Of a stretch of 64,000 nt of DNA, positions 8,427 to 17,231 are shown in pieces. The notes beneath the pieces are model-generated. The model made no database searches. It had not been told where the DNA came from and saw only the letters and a list, made by a program, of their open reading frames with translations. Both the position numbers and the translations under genes were made by a program. This stretch comes from Oleidesulfovibrio sp964593925. Its GTDB lineage: Bacteria; Desulfobacterota; Desulfovibrionia; Desulfovibrionales; Desulfovibrionaceae. Position 1 is the first letter of the stretch. Each line of letters starts with the position of its first letter. The DNA is taken from NCBI GenBank assembly GCA_964593925.1, contig CAZQKM010000001.1:1-64000 (forward strand). Reading direction: 5' to 3'.

Positions 8427-10057
8427 CAACCAAGCTTTTCGGCAATACCCAGGGGCTCAAAGCCGGCCAACTCAAAAACCTTGTACGTCTTTATGCCCGC
8501 CGCTATCCCGTCAAAGGGGGCTATACCGCAGAGCAGGCACGAGAGCTGGCTGCGCTCAGCCACGATATCAGCCGTCAGATCGGTCTGCTGCTTGACAGAC
8601 AGGGTAAGGTCTCTTTTGTGCTTGTGGGCGATACAAGCGCCATTTACATCCCCGAATTACCCCGCGCCCGTATGGGAGCCGATAGGCTGAGGGGCCTGCG
8701 CCTGCTGCATACCCACCTCACTAGCGCACCGCTTTCGCAGGAAGATCTCATGGACATGCTCTTTCTGCGCTTGGACAGTGTAAGCGTCCTTACTGTCGAG
8801 CAGCCAGGCACGCCGGGTACATTACAGTACGCACACCTCCTGCCCGGTGGCAACGAACCGTACGCACTATACCCGCCGCTGCGCTGGGACAAGGTAGACA
8901 CGGATTTCACCAGGCAGGCACTGGCCTTGGAAGAAGAACTTGCGCGTACTACTGCAGACTCACGCGACACAGGAACGGAAAGCAGGGCTGTTTTGGTTGG
9001 CGTTTCCGCCGCAACACGCAATGCACAAACCTCTTCCATGGCAGAACTGGCAGAGTTGGCTCGTACCGCCGGGCTCTCCCTGACCGGAACCATGCTGCAA
9101 CAGATGCGGCAGAAAAATCACAAGTACATCCTGGGCAAAGGAAAACTTGCGGAGCTGGAGGTGCTGGCGCTTACGGGCAATGCTGGCATTATCCTGTTTG
9201 ACGGAGAGCTTTCTCCCGCACAGCTCAATAATCTTGCAGATGTTACCGAACGCAAGGTTATCGACAGAACCCAACTGATCCTTGATATCTTTGCCCAACG
9301 GGCGACAAGCCGCGCCGGCAAATTGCAAGTGGAGCTTGCCCAGCTGCAATATGCCCAGCCTCGCCTGGCAGGCAAAAACCGCGTCATGGACAGGTTGGCA
9401 GGCGGCATAGGTGGCAGAGGGCCGGGCGAAACCAAACTTGAGACAGACCGCCGCAAAGTACGCGAACGCATTGCCCGCATCAAGCGCGACCTGCAGGCTT
9501 TACGTACACAGCGAGGGTATACGCGTAGCCGCCGGGCAAAAGCCCGGGTCCCTGTGGCCTCGCTGGTGGGATATACCAATGCAGGCAAATCCACGCTGCT
9601 CAACAGCCTGACCAATGCCAAGGTACTTGCCGAAGACAAGCTTTTTGCCACACTGGATACCACCACCCGCAGGCTACGCTTCCCTGAAGAGCGTGAGCTT
9701 ATTCTTACAGATACCGTGGGTTTTATCCGCATGCTTCCCACAGAACTCAAAGAAGCATTCCGCGCAACACTGGAAGAACTGGAAGCTGCGGACTTGTTGC
9801 TGCATGTGGCCGATGCAGGGCATGAGGAACTGGAAATGCAGCTTGCCGCTGTGGATGACATTCTTGCAGAACTAGCCTTGCAGGAGGTTCCTCGCATACT
9901 TGTATTCAACAAGTGGGATACCCTAGACAGTGATGCCCGCCAGGCGTTAATGCACCTCTACCCAGAGGCCATCTGCGTTTCTGCCAAAACAGGCCTGGGA
10001 CTTGAAACTCTTACCCGTGCCGTGACCCGCCGTATCGACTGGGAACGCATACTATAA
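8423..10057 (+). CDS. hflX: HflX, ribosome-associated GTPase (non-canonical start)
   Basis: Obg-HflX superfamily GTPase. The HflX glycine-rich segment (GGIGGRGPGETKLE) is followed by G1 GYTNAGKS, G3 DTVGF and G4 NKWD. HflX splits stalled ribosomes under stress. The first ordinary start codon in frame is a GTG at 8618, but the 65 codons before it encode a family-like N-terminal domain (KLFGNTQGLKAGQLKNLVRL and on) with no stop. The likely initiation point is an ATA at 8423-8425, overlapping the purH stop and seven bases after GGGAGA. That gives 544 residues. Start uncertain; the gene itself is certain. Confidence 0.85.
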   Translation: MATKLFGNTQGLKAGQLKNLVRLYARRYPVKGGYTAEQARELAALSHDISRQIGLLLDRQGKVSFVLVGDTSAIYIPELPRARMGADRLRGLRLLHTHLTSAPLSQEDLMDMLFLRLDSVSVLTVEQPGTPGTLQYAHLLPGGNEPYALYPPLRWDKVDTDFTRQALALEEELARTTADSRDTGTESRAVLVGVSAATRNAQTSSMAELAELARTAGLSLTGTMLQQMRQKNHKYILGKGKLAELEVLALTGNAGIILFDGELSPAQLNNLADVTERKVIDRTQLILDIFAQRATSRAGKLQVELAQLQYAQPRLAGKNRVMDRLAGGIGGRGPGETKLETDRRKVRERIARIKRDLQALRTQRGYTRSRRAKARVPVASLVGYTNAGKSTLLNSLTNAKVLAEDKLFATLDTTTRRLRFPEERELILTDTVGFIRMLPTELKEAFRATLEELEAADLLLHVADAGHEELEMQLAAVDDILAELALQEVPRILVFNKWDTLDSDARQALMHLYPEAICVSAKTGLGLETLTRAVTRRIDWERIL

Positions 10058-10314
10058 CTGCCCGCCATGTCGATGCGCCGCAGCCAAAAGACCAAATCCA
10101 GATTGCGTTGGCCAAGTTCTCGATCTCATACCGGAGGACAAACAAGACAAACCTTGCCAACACTACCAAAAGGCACTAAATCCTACTGAAGTAGTATGCA
10201 TACTTTCCGGTGTGGTCGGACAACGCATTGCCCGGCACATGTCTGTTTCGTAGTGCAGGCAAGAATCTCGCAACTTGCCGCTACTCCACCTCAATGAATG
10301 CCCCGGAGGATCCC

Positions 10315-12021
10315 ATGCCCCAGAATATCATCGTCATTGGTGCTGTTGCGCTTGGCCCCAAAGCTGCATGTCGTTTCAAACGGCTCTGTCCTGAAGATAA
10401 TGTCATTATGATCGACCAGTCTGACCGGATTTCCTATGGCGGCTGTGGCATTCCCTACTATATCTCCGGTGAAGTCAACAGGTTGGAAGACTTGCAGACC
10501 ACACCATACAACGTTATCCGCGACCCTAACTTCTTTCATGCCAACAAAGGTGTCACCGTGCTGACACGCACAAGGGTCGAATCCATTGACCGGAGCAAAA
10601 AAACCGTATGCATCCGACGTCTGGAAACTGGCGAACTATCCGAATTGCCGTACGACAAACTAGTCCTTGGCATGGGTAGCGCCCCCAACCGCCCCCCCAT
10701 CAAGGGGCTAGAACTACACGGTGTACACACCTGCACTACCCTTGAAGACGCCCATGTCATCCGCGAGCCGGTGGCAGGTGGTTCAGTCAACGGTGCAGTT
10801 GTTGTTGGCGGCGGTTTCATTGGCCTGGAAGTTGCGGTAGCGCTGGCCGATATGTGGGGTATCAAAACATCTGTTGTTGAAATTGCAGACCAGATCCTGC
10901 CGGGTTTTTTAAGCAAAACCATGGTAAAAATAGCCGAGCATGACATGGCTCAAAATAATGTGGATGTATTCTGCGGTGAAAAGGTACTTGCCATTGAAGG
11001 TGAAAACGGCAGCGCCACCCGCGTAATTACAGATAAACGCGTCATCGAGGCTGAATTGGTCATTATGGCGGCGGGAATTCGCCCCCATACTGACATTGCT
11101 GCCAAGGCAGGTATTGAGGTCAATGAACGGGGAGCCATCGTGGTCAACGACAAAATGCAGACATCTGATCCGCATATCTACGCGGGCGGCGACTGTGTTA
11201 CCATTCCCAACCTGATCACGGGTAAACCCGGTTTTTACCCGCTGGGTTCCATGGCCAACCGGCAAGGCCGAGTCATAGGCACCAATCTGGCTGGTGGCAA
11301 TGCACGCTTTCACGGGGGCGTGGGTACATGGGCAGTCAAGCTCTTTGAACAAAATGCCGCAGGTGCAGGTCTCACCATTGATCAAGCAGTGGCCGCGGAG
11401 TTTGACGCAGTGAATGTGCATGTAGAAGCCTTTGACCGTGCCCACTTTTACCCTGAAAAAACCATCATGGCCCTTGATCTTGTCGTGGAACGCCCCACCC
11501 GTCGCGTCCTGGGCATCCAGGGCACAAGCAGCTTGGGCGACGCCTTGGTGGCACGCATCAATGCCGTGGCCCCTCTGCTCAAATATAAGCCTGTAATAGA
11601 AGATATCTCCAACCTCGAAGTGGCCTACTCCCCTCCGTTTGCTTCTGCCATGGACGTAATCAACACGGTGGGCAACGTGGCGGACAACATCTTGGCTGGC
11701 CGCAACCATGCGCTTGATCCCGACCAGTTCGCTGTCTTGTGGCAAGACCGTGCCTCCGGCAAGTATACCTTTGTAGACACGCGCCTGACACCCGGTGCTG
11801 CCCCTCTTGCCAAAAAATATCCCGGGCAATGGCTCTCCATCCCCCAAGAAGAGTTGGAGCAGCGCCTTGATGAACTTCCTACAGACAGAACTGTGGTTCT
11901 CATCTGCAACACGGGGCTGCGATCTTTTGAATCGCAATTAATCATGAACCGCCACAACCGCGCCAGCCTCAGCGTACAGGGGGGCATGACCTCCGTACTA
12001 AAACAGGGTATGATTATTTAG
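10315..12021 (+). CDS. CoA-disulfide reductase-like flavoprotein with C-terminal rhodanese domain
   Basis: FAD- and NAD(P)H-dependent pyridine nucleotide-disulfide oxidoreductase of 568 residues. The N-terminal FAD-binding motif is at about residues 5-15, the single redox cysteine is C44 in SYGGCGIPYYISG, the NAD-binding motif VVVGGGFIGLE lies in the middle, and YAGGDC is the second FAD contact. The last ~90 residues form a rhodanese domain with catalytic C531 (CNTGLRS). The one-cysteine arrangement is that of CoA-disulfide/persulfide reductases, and the rhodanese fusion suggests handling of sulfane sulfur or CoA persulfide. Start chosen at 10315 because GGAGGA lies four bases before it. Monocistronic, followed by a terminator-like hairpin. 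Confidence 0.88.
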   Translation: MPQNIIVIGAVALGPKAACRFKRLCPEDNVIMIDQSDRISYGGCGIPYYISGEVNRLEDLQTTPYNVIRDPNFFHANKGVTVLTRTRVESIDRSKKTVCIRRLETGELSELPYDKLVLGMGSAPNRPPIKGLELHGVHTCTTLEDAHVIREPVAGGSVNGAVVVGGGFIGLEVAVALADMWGIKTSVVEIADQILPGFLSKTMVKIAEHDMAQNNVDVFCGEKVLAIEGENGSATRVITDKRVIEAELVIMAAGIRPHTDIAAKAGIEVNERGAIVVNDKMQTSDPHIYAGGDCVTIPNLITGKPGFYPLGSMANRQGRVIGTNLAGGNARFHGGVGTWAVKLFEQNAAGAGLTIDQAVAAEFDAVNVHVEAFDRAHFYPEKTIMALDLVVERPTRRVLGIQGTSSLGDALVARINAVAPLLKYKPVIEDISNLEVAYSPPFASAMDVINTVGNVADNILAGRNHALDPDQFAVLWQDRASGKYTFVDTRLTPGAAPLAKKYPGQWLSIPQEELEQRLDELPTDRTVVLICNTGLRSFESQLIMNRHNRASLSVQGGMTSVLKQGMII

Positions 12022-12031
12022 TCATATAACC

Positions 12032-12070
12032 GTAGTACAAACGGCGGTACTACATGTGCCGTCGTTTTTT
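12032..12070 (+). terminator. Probable rho-independent terminator after the CoA-disulfide reductase-like gene
   Basis: ACGGC at 12041-12045 can pair with GCCGT at 12058-12062, followed closely by six T (CGTTTTTT). An overlapping alternative stem, GTAGTAC (12032-12038) with GTACTAC, would exclude the first. The element ends the upstream transcript and lies about 65 bases before the PAP2 gene start. Confidence 0.55.
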
Positions 12071-12134
12071 ATATTGCATCCAAAAAATGCCAATCTCCTG
12101 GGCGGGACCGTATCAGATGTAACAAGGAGGACCC

Positions 12135-12776
12135 ATGGCTTTCAGCAGCCCCCAGTGGGATACACAACTTTTTAGCCTGATCAATGATACCTGGCGTACA
12201 CCATTTCTTGATGTACTCATGCCTCTTATCTCCAACAGTGTACTGGTTTGGGGTATTGTGGCTCTTGTCGCTTTGGGCGGTGCGTTAACCAGCAGCCCCC
12301 CAAAACGCAAACGCATTGCGGGCGGCTTGCTGTTGGTTCTTTTAGTGGCAGGAATTTCTGACCTTGGCTGCGGCACCATAAAAGATACATTTGGCCGCGT
12401 ACGCCCCCTCAATGCTCTGCCTTCCGTGCACTTTGTAGAAAAAGGCCAGTGGACCCAACGCTCTACGGATTTTGTGCAAACAAAAGCCAAAGGAGCCTCT
12501 TATATCTCTGCACACGCTGCCAACAGCATGGCAGCGGTTCTTGTGGGCTGCGCACTCTGGCCCGGCCTGCGATGGCTTATGCTGCCGCTTCCTCTGCTGA
12601 TTGGCTGGTCCCGTGTCTACCTTGGCAAGCACTACCCCAGTGATGTCCTTGCCGCCTGGCTGTTCGGCCTGGCCATAGCCCTGCTTGTACTCCAGTGCCA
12701 ACGCTGCGTGGTCGAGTTCATGCGTCGGCGCATGCAAACACGCGTAATGCCTCCTGCACCAACGCCCCGACAGTGA
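12135..12776 (+). CDS. PAP2-family membrane phosphatase
   Basis: Membrane protein of 213 residues with about five hydrophobic segments. All three PAP2 phosphatase motifs can be placed: K83-x6-R90-P91, a modified second motif with S125-A-H127, and S159-R160-x5-H166-x3-D170. The second motif reads ISAH rather than the usual PSGH, but the catalytic histidine is kept. Such enzymes dephosphorylate undecaprenyl diphosphate, phosphatidylglycerol phosphate or lipid A; the substrate cannot be told from sequence. AAGGAGG lies just upstream of the start. Its 3' end overlaps the convergent HEAT-repeat gene by 59 bases. Confidence 0.87.
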   Translation: MAFSSPQWDTQLFSLINDTWRTPFLDVLMPLISNSVLVWGIVALVALGGALTSSPPKRKRIAGGLLLVLLVAGISDLGCGTIKDTFGRVRPLNALPSVHFVEKGQWTQRSTDFVQTKAKGASYISAHAANSMAAVLVGCALWPGLRWLMLPLPLLIGWSRVYLGKHYPSDVLAAWLFGLAIALLVLQCQRCVVEFMRRRMQTRVMPPAPTPRQ

Positions 12777-13434
12777 CATGCCGGACACGCCGATCCACCA
12801 ATAACTCCACCCTACCCCCATGCCCTGTCATATCTGCAAGATGGGTACAGACCTGTATGCACTCCGCAGGGTCACATATATTATGCAAGCCACAAAGAGC
12901 CCACACAACAAGTCCTCTGGCCTGATCCTCCTCTTCTTTCAGCGCAGCCAACAGGGGCATGACTGCCATATGCATATGACGGGGCTCAATTCGGGCCAAT
13001 CTGCCGATTCCCCAGTACACTCCCCCCCGAAGCGGCCCATGCTCTAGGTAGTTGTCATCCTTACCCGTTTCACGCACATAAGAAACAAGTATATGTGCGT
13101 ATTCCTCCCGTAGGCGAGAATGGTTGGCCATGATTTCAGCCATGGCCTCGGCAATCCCCCAACCTATATTGCCGGACTCTTCATTCATATGCCACAATAG
13201 TCGACGCATAACCACACGGGCTTCTTCCATGCTTGCATCAGCCAATCGCGACACCGTCAAGCCCAGAGCAATGACGGCACGCCACTTTACTACGTCCCCT
13301 GTAGGCAACAGAGCAAGCAACGGCCCTATGGTTTCTTTGGGGGGTAGAGCGACAATGTCATCCAGCCGTTCATCCCACCGGTCACTGGACAATTCTCGAC
13401 GGATATGTGCCTTACACTTTCGAAACTTTGCCAT
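12718..13434 (-). CDS. HEAT-repeat protein of unknown role
   Basis: Protein of 238 residues with no signal peptide or membrane segment. It consists of repeated pairs of helices with the alternating Ala/Leu/Gly pattern of HEAT or PBS-lyase-like repeats (for example the stretches around KWRAVIALGLTV, NIGWGIAEAMAEI and GGVYWGIGRLARI). Such scaffolds bind proteins or tetrapyrrole-related partners, and no catalytic motif is visible. It stands alone, convergent with the PAP2 gene and divergent from the histidine kinase gene. I recognise the fold but not the specific function. Confidence 0.8.
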   Translation of the reverse strand: MAKFRKCKAHIRRELSSDRWDERLDDIVALPPKETIGPLLALLPTGDVVKWRAVIALGLTVSRLADASMEEARVVMRRLLWHMNEESGNIGWGIAEAMAEIMANHSRLREEYAHILVSYVRETGKDDNYLEHGPLRGGVYWGIGRLARIEPRHMHMAVMPLLAALKEEEDQARGLVVWALCGLHNICDPAECIQVCTHLADMTGHGGRVELLVDRRVRHVTVGALVQEALRVFACADA

Positions 13435-13673
13435 ATTCCAGCCATCCTGCTATTAATAAAGTCATTCATGTATCGTTAGCCATGACACACAAATTACGAA
13501 CTGTAACAGTCGCACTGCAACAAAATTTCTGTTATTAACAAAGCGTGTCTTTCTCATTGGCAAAACCCGATATGCAGTGCGATAAATCGCAGCCCGTTGC
13601 CTCAAAAAACACGCTGGCAACACTTTGATAACGACTAGCCTCTGCGTCCAAATAACGCCAACCAGCACACAGG

Positions 13674-16130
13674 ATGACCATGCACTTGCGTCCCCCCAGA
13701 ACAGCCAACCCCACACAACTACGCATACTCTTGCTGGTAACGCTCTTGCCCATAGGGGCTCTAGGGCTAGCTGGGGGTATTCTGGGCCAAAGGCTGATCG
13801 ACAATACACTTGCCGCGCAAAGCCGTGCGGCACTCAACAGGACTGATTCCGCCATATCACAGTTGGTACACGAGGTGGATCAGACAACACTTCTGCTTGC
13901 CCATCTCATCGCCTTGCAAGGTTTCCCCACCGAGGAAGAACTACAAAATATACGCGCTCTGCCGCTTGTCCAACAGCGGCTTCACCTTACCGGACGCATC
14001 GAGCTCTTTGACGAGCAGGGAACACTTGTAGCGGACAACGGGCCTGAGCGCATCAACGAGTACCACTGGGTGCCGGCATCCGGCATGCCATCCACCCCGA
14101 AGGCTGCCGAGGAATACATACCAGGACTTGTCCGCACCTCAGCCGGCGTTGCCATACGAGCCAGCGCACCCATACCTGGGCTCCATACACAGAAACCCAC
14201 AGGTACGGTAGTAGTCACAGCCCCTCTGGACAATGCCATGCTAGCGCACCTTCAACCTTACACACAGGCCAAAGTCATCCTGAGGCTCCCGGGACATTCC
14301 AAAATTGGTAGTCCTTCCGCAAAGGCTGCACAAGGTGCTCTGCCTTCTTTGTACAATGGGGTTGGTATCGTCCAGTATAAAACGACTATTGCGAACCAGC
14401 CCTATGCCGTAAGCGCCATGCCATTATATAACAACAACGGCGAACGTCTGGCCATGCTGACGGTAGGTATCAGCTATACAGCATGGGCACATATAAGCCT
14501 ATTCAACCAGCCTGCTACCCTTATACTGCTTTTACTGCTTTGCCTTGCAGCCATCCCGGGGCTGTGGATCGCGTGTAGGCTCTGCCTAAGCCCGGGGTCT
14601 TCTGACCCGGCTGAGCCCCCAAGGTTACTGCAGATAGAGACACGTTCTCTAGAAGAGAAGTCCATACCTAGCTCTATGCTTCTTGCAGCCCATCCCCACA
14701 TGTACGCCGGGTCTGATGCAGTGGGGCAAGGTTCCCAAGAGACTCTGTCTGCAAATAGCAGCCATGCTGTTCTAGATAGCAGTAGCCCTGTGTGCAATAT
14801 TTTCGGCAAAAACAATCAACCAGAAGCACTGTCCTGTCACGAGGCTTTATATCTGGCAAGATCTCCGCTGGAAGATACGACAGAACGACGGCTCCGTCGT
14901 CAGGCAGAGCAGCAACGAGAAGCAGCTGAGGCTGCCAACAAGGCCAAAAGCGAATTCCTGGCCCGTATGAGCCATGAAGTTCGGACACCGCTCAATGCCG
15001 TTATCGGTATGGCGGATATTTTATGGGAAACAGAAATGACAGCTGAGCAGCGTTTGTATGTAGATATCTTTCGTAAATCAGGCCAAACACTACTGGACCT
15101 GTTGAATGATATCCTGGACTATTCGCGGCTGGAAGCTGGCAAACTGCCACTGGAAAACAAACCGTTTGCGCTCCGTTCCGTTTTTTGCATGGCAGTAGAC
15201 ATGTACAGGGCACAAGCACAAAAAAAAATGCTCAAACTCACGTTGACCGTGGCCAACGACCTGCCTGATACATTCCTGGGAGACTCATTACGTTTGCGCC
15301 AAATTCTGGCCAACCTCGTCAGCAATGCCATCAAGTTCACTGAGTCCGGCGAAGTCATCGTCCAGGTAGCACGTGCCCCTGGCCCCCCCCCGGTCAACAC
15401 AGCCTGCACGCCTGGCACACCGCTCAAACTACGTATCTCTGTCAGCGACACCGGCATCGGTATTCCCGATAACGTACAGCAAGCTATCTTCAACAGCTTT
15501 ACACAGGCCGACACATCCATCACGCGGCGTTTTGGCGGCACCGGGCTAGGCCTGGCCATTTGCAAGATGCTTACAGCCATGATGCACGGCTTTATCTGGC
15601 TGGAAAGCACGTACGCCAAGGGCACCACGATGTATGTAGAAATCCCCTTAGAAATTCATGCCTCAATTACTGCCGAACCGCAGTATGCAGAGGTTACCGC
15701 AACGCTCGCTCCTGCCCCCTTGCGCATCCTCTTGGTGGAAGATAGCGACAATAACAGGCTACTTTTCAAACTGTACCTGAAAGGCATGCCTCATACTGTG
15801 GATGAAGCAGAAAATGGCCAAGAAGGGGTAAACCTGTTTGAGCAGCACACATATGACATTATATTTATGGATCTGGAAATGCCGGTAATGGATGGCTACA
15901 AAGCCACTTCGGCTATACGTAGCCACGAGGAGCAGCATAATTGGCCCCCCACACCCATTGTGGCCCTTACCGCACACGCACTGGCGGGGTTCAAGCAGCG
16001 CTGCCTTGCCTTGGGTTTTACAGACTATCTGACAAAGCCATTTCGCAAACCACAGTTACTTGCCTTGCTCACCCGCAATACGGACCAAGAAGCAGAATCT
16101 GTACTCGACAATAGCAGTAACACACCATAG
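13674..16130 (+). CDS. Membrane-bound hybrid histidine kinase with receiver domain
   Basis: Protein of 818 residues. A first membrane segment (about 17-38) and a second (about 281-302) enclose a ~240-residue periplasmic sensor that looks like a Cache-type domain. A ~110-residue linker of low conservation follows, where a HAMP domain would be expected but is not recognisable. Then come a short coiled coil (about 402-427), the phosphoacceptor H434 in MSHEVRTP, and an ATPase domain with NLVSNAIKF (547-555), DTGIGI (592-597) and GGTGLGLAI (621-629). The C-terminal receiver has phosphoacceptor D733 in FMDLEMPVMDG and a late KPF lysine. Ligand unknown; no adjacent response regulator, so the output goes through a separate protein. 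Start at the ATG at 13674 has only a weak ribosome-binding site. Confidence 0.9.
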   Translation: MTMHLRPPRTANPTQLRILLLVTLLPIGALGLAGGILGQRLIDNTLAAQSRAALNRTDSAISQLVHEVDQTTLLLAHLIALQGFPTEEELQNIRALPLVQQRLHLTGRIELFDEQGTLVADNGPERINEYHWVPASGMPSTPKAAEEYIPGLVRTSAGVAIRASAPIPGLHTQKPTGTVVVTAPLDNAMLAHLQPYTQAKVILRLPGHSKIGSPSAKAAQGALPSLYNGVGIVQYKTTIANQPYAVSAMPLYNNNGERLAMLTVGISYTAWAHISLFNQPATLILLLLLCLAAIPGLWIACRLCLSPGSSDPAEPPRLLQIETRSLEEKSIPSSMLLAAHPHMYAGSDAVGQGSQETLSANSSHAVLDSSSPVCNIFGKNNQPEALSCHEALYLARSPLEDTTERRLRRQAEQQREAAEAANKAKSEFLARMSHEVRTPLNAVIGMADILWETEMTAEQRLYVDIFRKSGQTLLDLLNDILDYSRLEAGKLPLENKPFALRSVFCMAVDMYRAQAQKKMLKLTLTVANDLPDTFLGDSLRLRQILANLVSNAIKFTESGEVIVQVARAPGPPPVNTACTPGTPLKLRISVSDTGIGIPDNVQQAIFNSFTQADTSITRRFGGTGLGLAICKMLTAMMHGFIWLESTYAKGTTMYVEIPLEIHASITAEPQYAEVTATLAPAPLRILLVEDSDNNRLLFKLYLKGMPHTVDEAENGQEGVNLFEQHTYDIIFMDLEMPVMDGYKATSAIRSHEEQHNWPPTPIVALTAHALAGFKQRCLALGFTDYLTKPFRKPQLLALLTRNTDQEAESVLDNSSNTP

Positions 16131-16144
16131 ACGGACGCAAAGTG

Positions 16145-16197
16145 ATGAGATGGACCCGCGTAGGATGCCGTAAACCCTTTGCAAGAAGACATCTCAT
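16145..16197. repeat. Imperfect inverted repeat before the IS110 remnant
   Basis: ATGAGATG at 16145-16152 is matched by CATCTCAT at 16190-16197, with 37 bases between. It sits between the kinase stop and the transposase remnant. It may terminate the kinase transcript or be a boundary feature of the old insertion; IS110 elements usually lack terminal inverted repeats, so the second reading is weak. Confidence 0.35.
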
Positions 16198-16920
16198 GAA
16201 GATCGCCCCATCATCGGTATTGATCTAACAAAAAATAATTTTCCGTTTACAGCGTGAACACCAAAGACAAGCCGGTACTCAGGCACACTTTGAACCGGGT
16301 CGGTGTCGTGCGCTTTTTCGCCAATCTGCCAACCTGTCTTGTGGGCATGAAAGCTTGCGCACCCTCGAAATACTGGGCCAGGACCATTGAAGGTCTTGGA
16401 CACGAAGTGCGGCACATCCATCCCCGGTATGCCAAAGCATATTGCTCGGCGCGAAAAATGACACCAATGACGCGGCAGGCATCTATGAAGCAGTGCAGCG
16501 GCCCTATATGTGTTTCGTACCGCATAAACCGCCGGAACAGGCCGATATTCAATGCATCCACCGTATCCGGCAAGGCTGCGTCAAGTCGCGCACAGCACTG
16601 ATCAACCAAACCAGGGGGCTGCTCGCCGAATATGGCATAGCCCTCCGGCAAGGAATTTGCCGCGCCAAAACTCCACCGGCGGTAAAACCAAGCTCCTGAA
16701 TATCTCCAAGCGGGGTGACTATACCCGCTATCTGCTGATTCACGGGACGCGCGACACTTTCCCGCATGGTTGCCGGATATACAGCCGAGCACCGGCGAAA
16801 TCTTTGGGCCATGGAGCTCGGCGTGGGAAGAACAAGGCGAGCGTTGCCCTGGCCAATAAAACAACCCGCGTGGCATGGAGCATGCTAGCCCAAAGCACGG
16901 AATACAAGCATACGGCGTAA
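16197..16920 (+). pseudogene. Degenerate IS110-family transposase
   Basis: The N-terminus of an IS110-type DEDD transposase can be read as IIGIDLTKNNF around 16212, followed by a frameshift to FFANLPTCLVGMKAC (about 16315-16350), HEVRHIHPRYAKAY, a second frameshift to KNDTNDAAGIYEAVQRP (about 16456-16505) and RIRQGCVKSRTALINQTRGLLAEYG. After a large internal deletion the C-terminal end is recognisable (NISKRGDYTRYLLIHG; ANKTTRVAWSMLA). At least two frameshifts, one in-frame stop near 16255 and the deletion make it non-functional. Family assignment is from the conserved motifs; parent element unknown. Confidence 0.85.
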
Positions 16921-17231
16921 CGCCGTGTTTGTCATGCCGCTTGCAACGCGGCTTCATTGGGCGTGAGCCGCTCACAATCGACATGACAAACGCTGACGGC
17001 ATCAAAGTTCACCCAAAATTGCCAAGAAAGAAGAGATGGAAAAACAGTCGGGGCAGACTTGCGGAGAGCCTGACATGGGCCAAGGCATTCCAATACCGGC
17101 ATAGTGAGAAGGAACGAAAGCACGTATACACCATCAAGGCGCTGCCAACACCGCCTGACGCCGAATATGTGTTTGCATCCGTACAGAACCAAATTATTCT
17201 TTCTTAACTCCAGGGCGAGCCCATATATGGG
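16921..17231. other. Gene-poor tail of the IS110 remnant
   Basis: About 310 bases between the transposase remnant and the end of waaA. One reading frame on the plus strand stays open to 17207 and contains a charged, lysine-rich stretch, but no start, ribosome-binding site or family is recognisable. I take it as further insertion debris. Confidence 0.5.
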
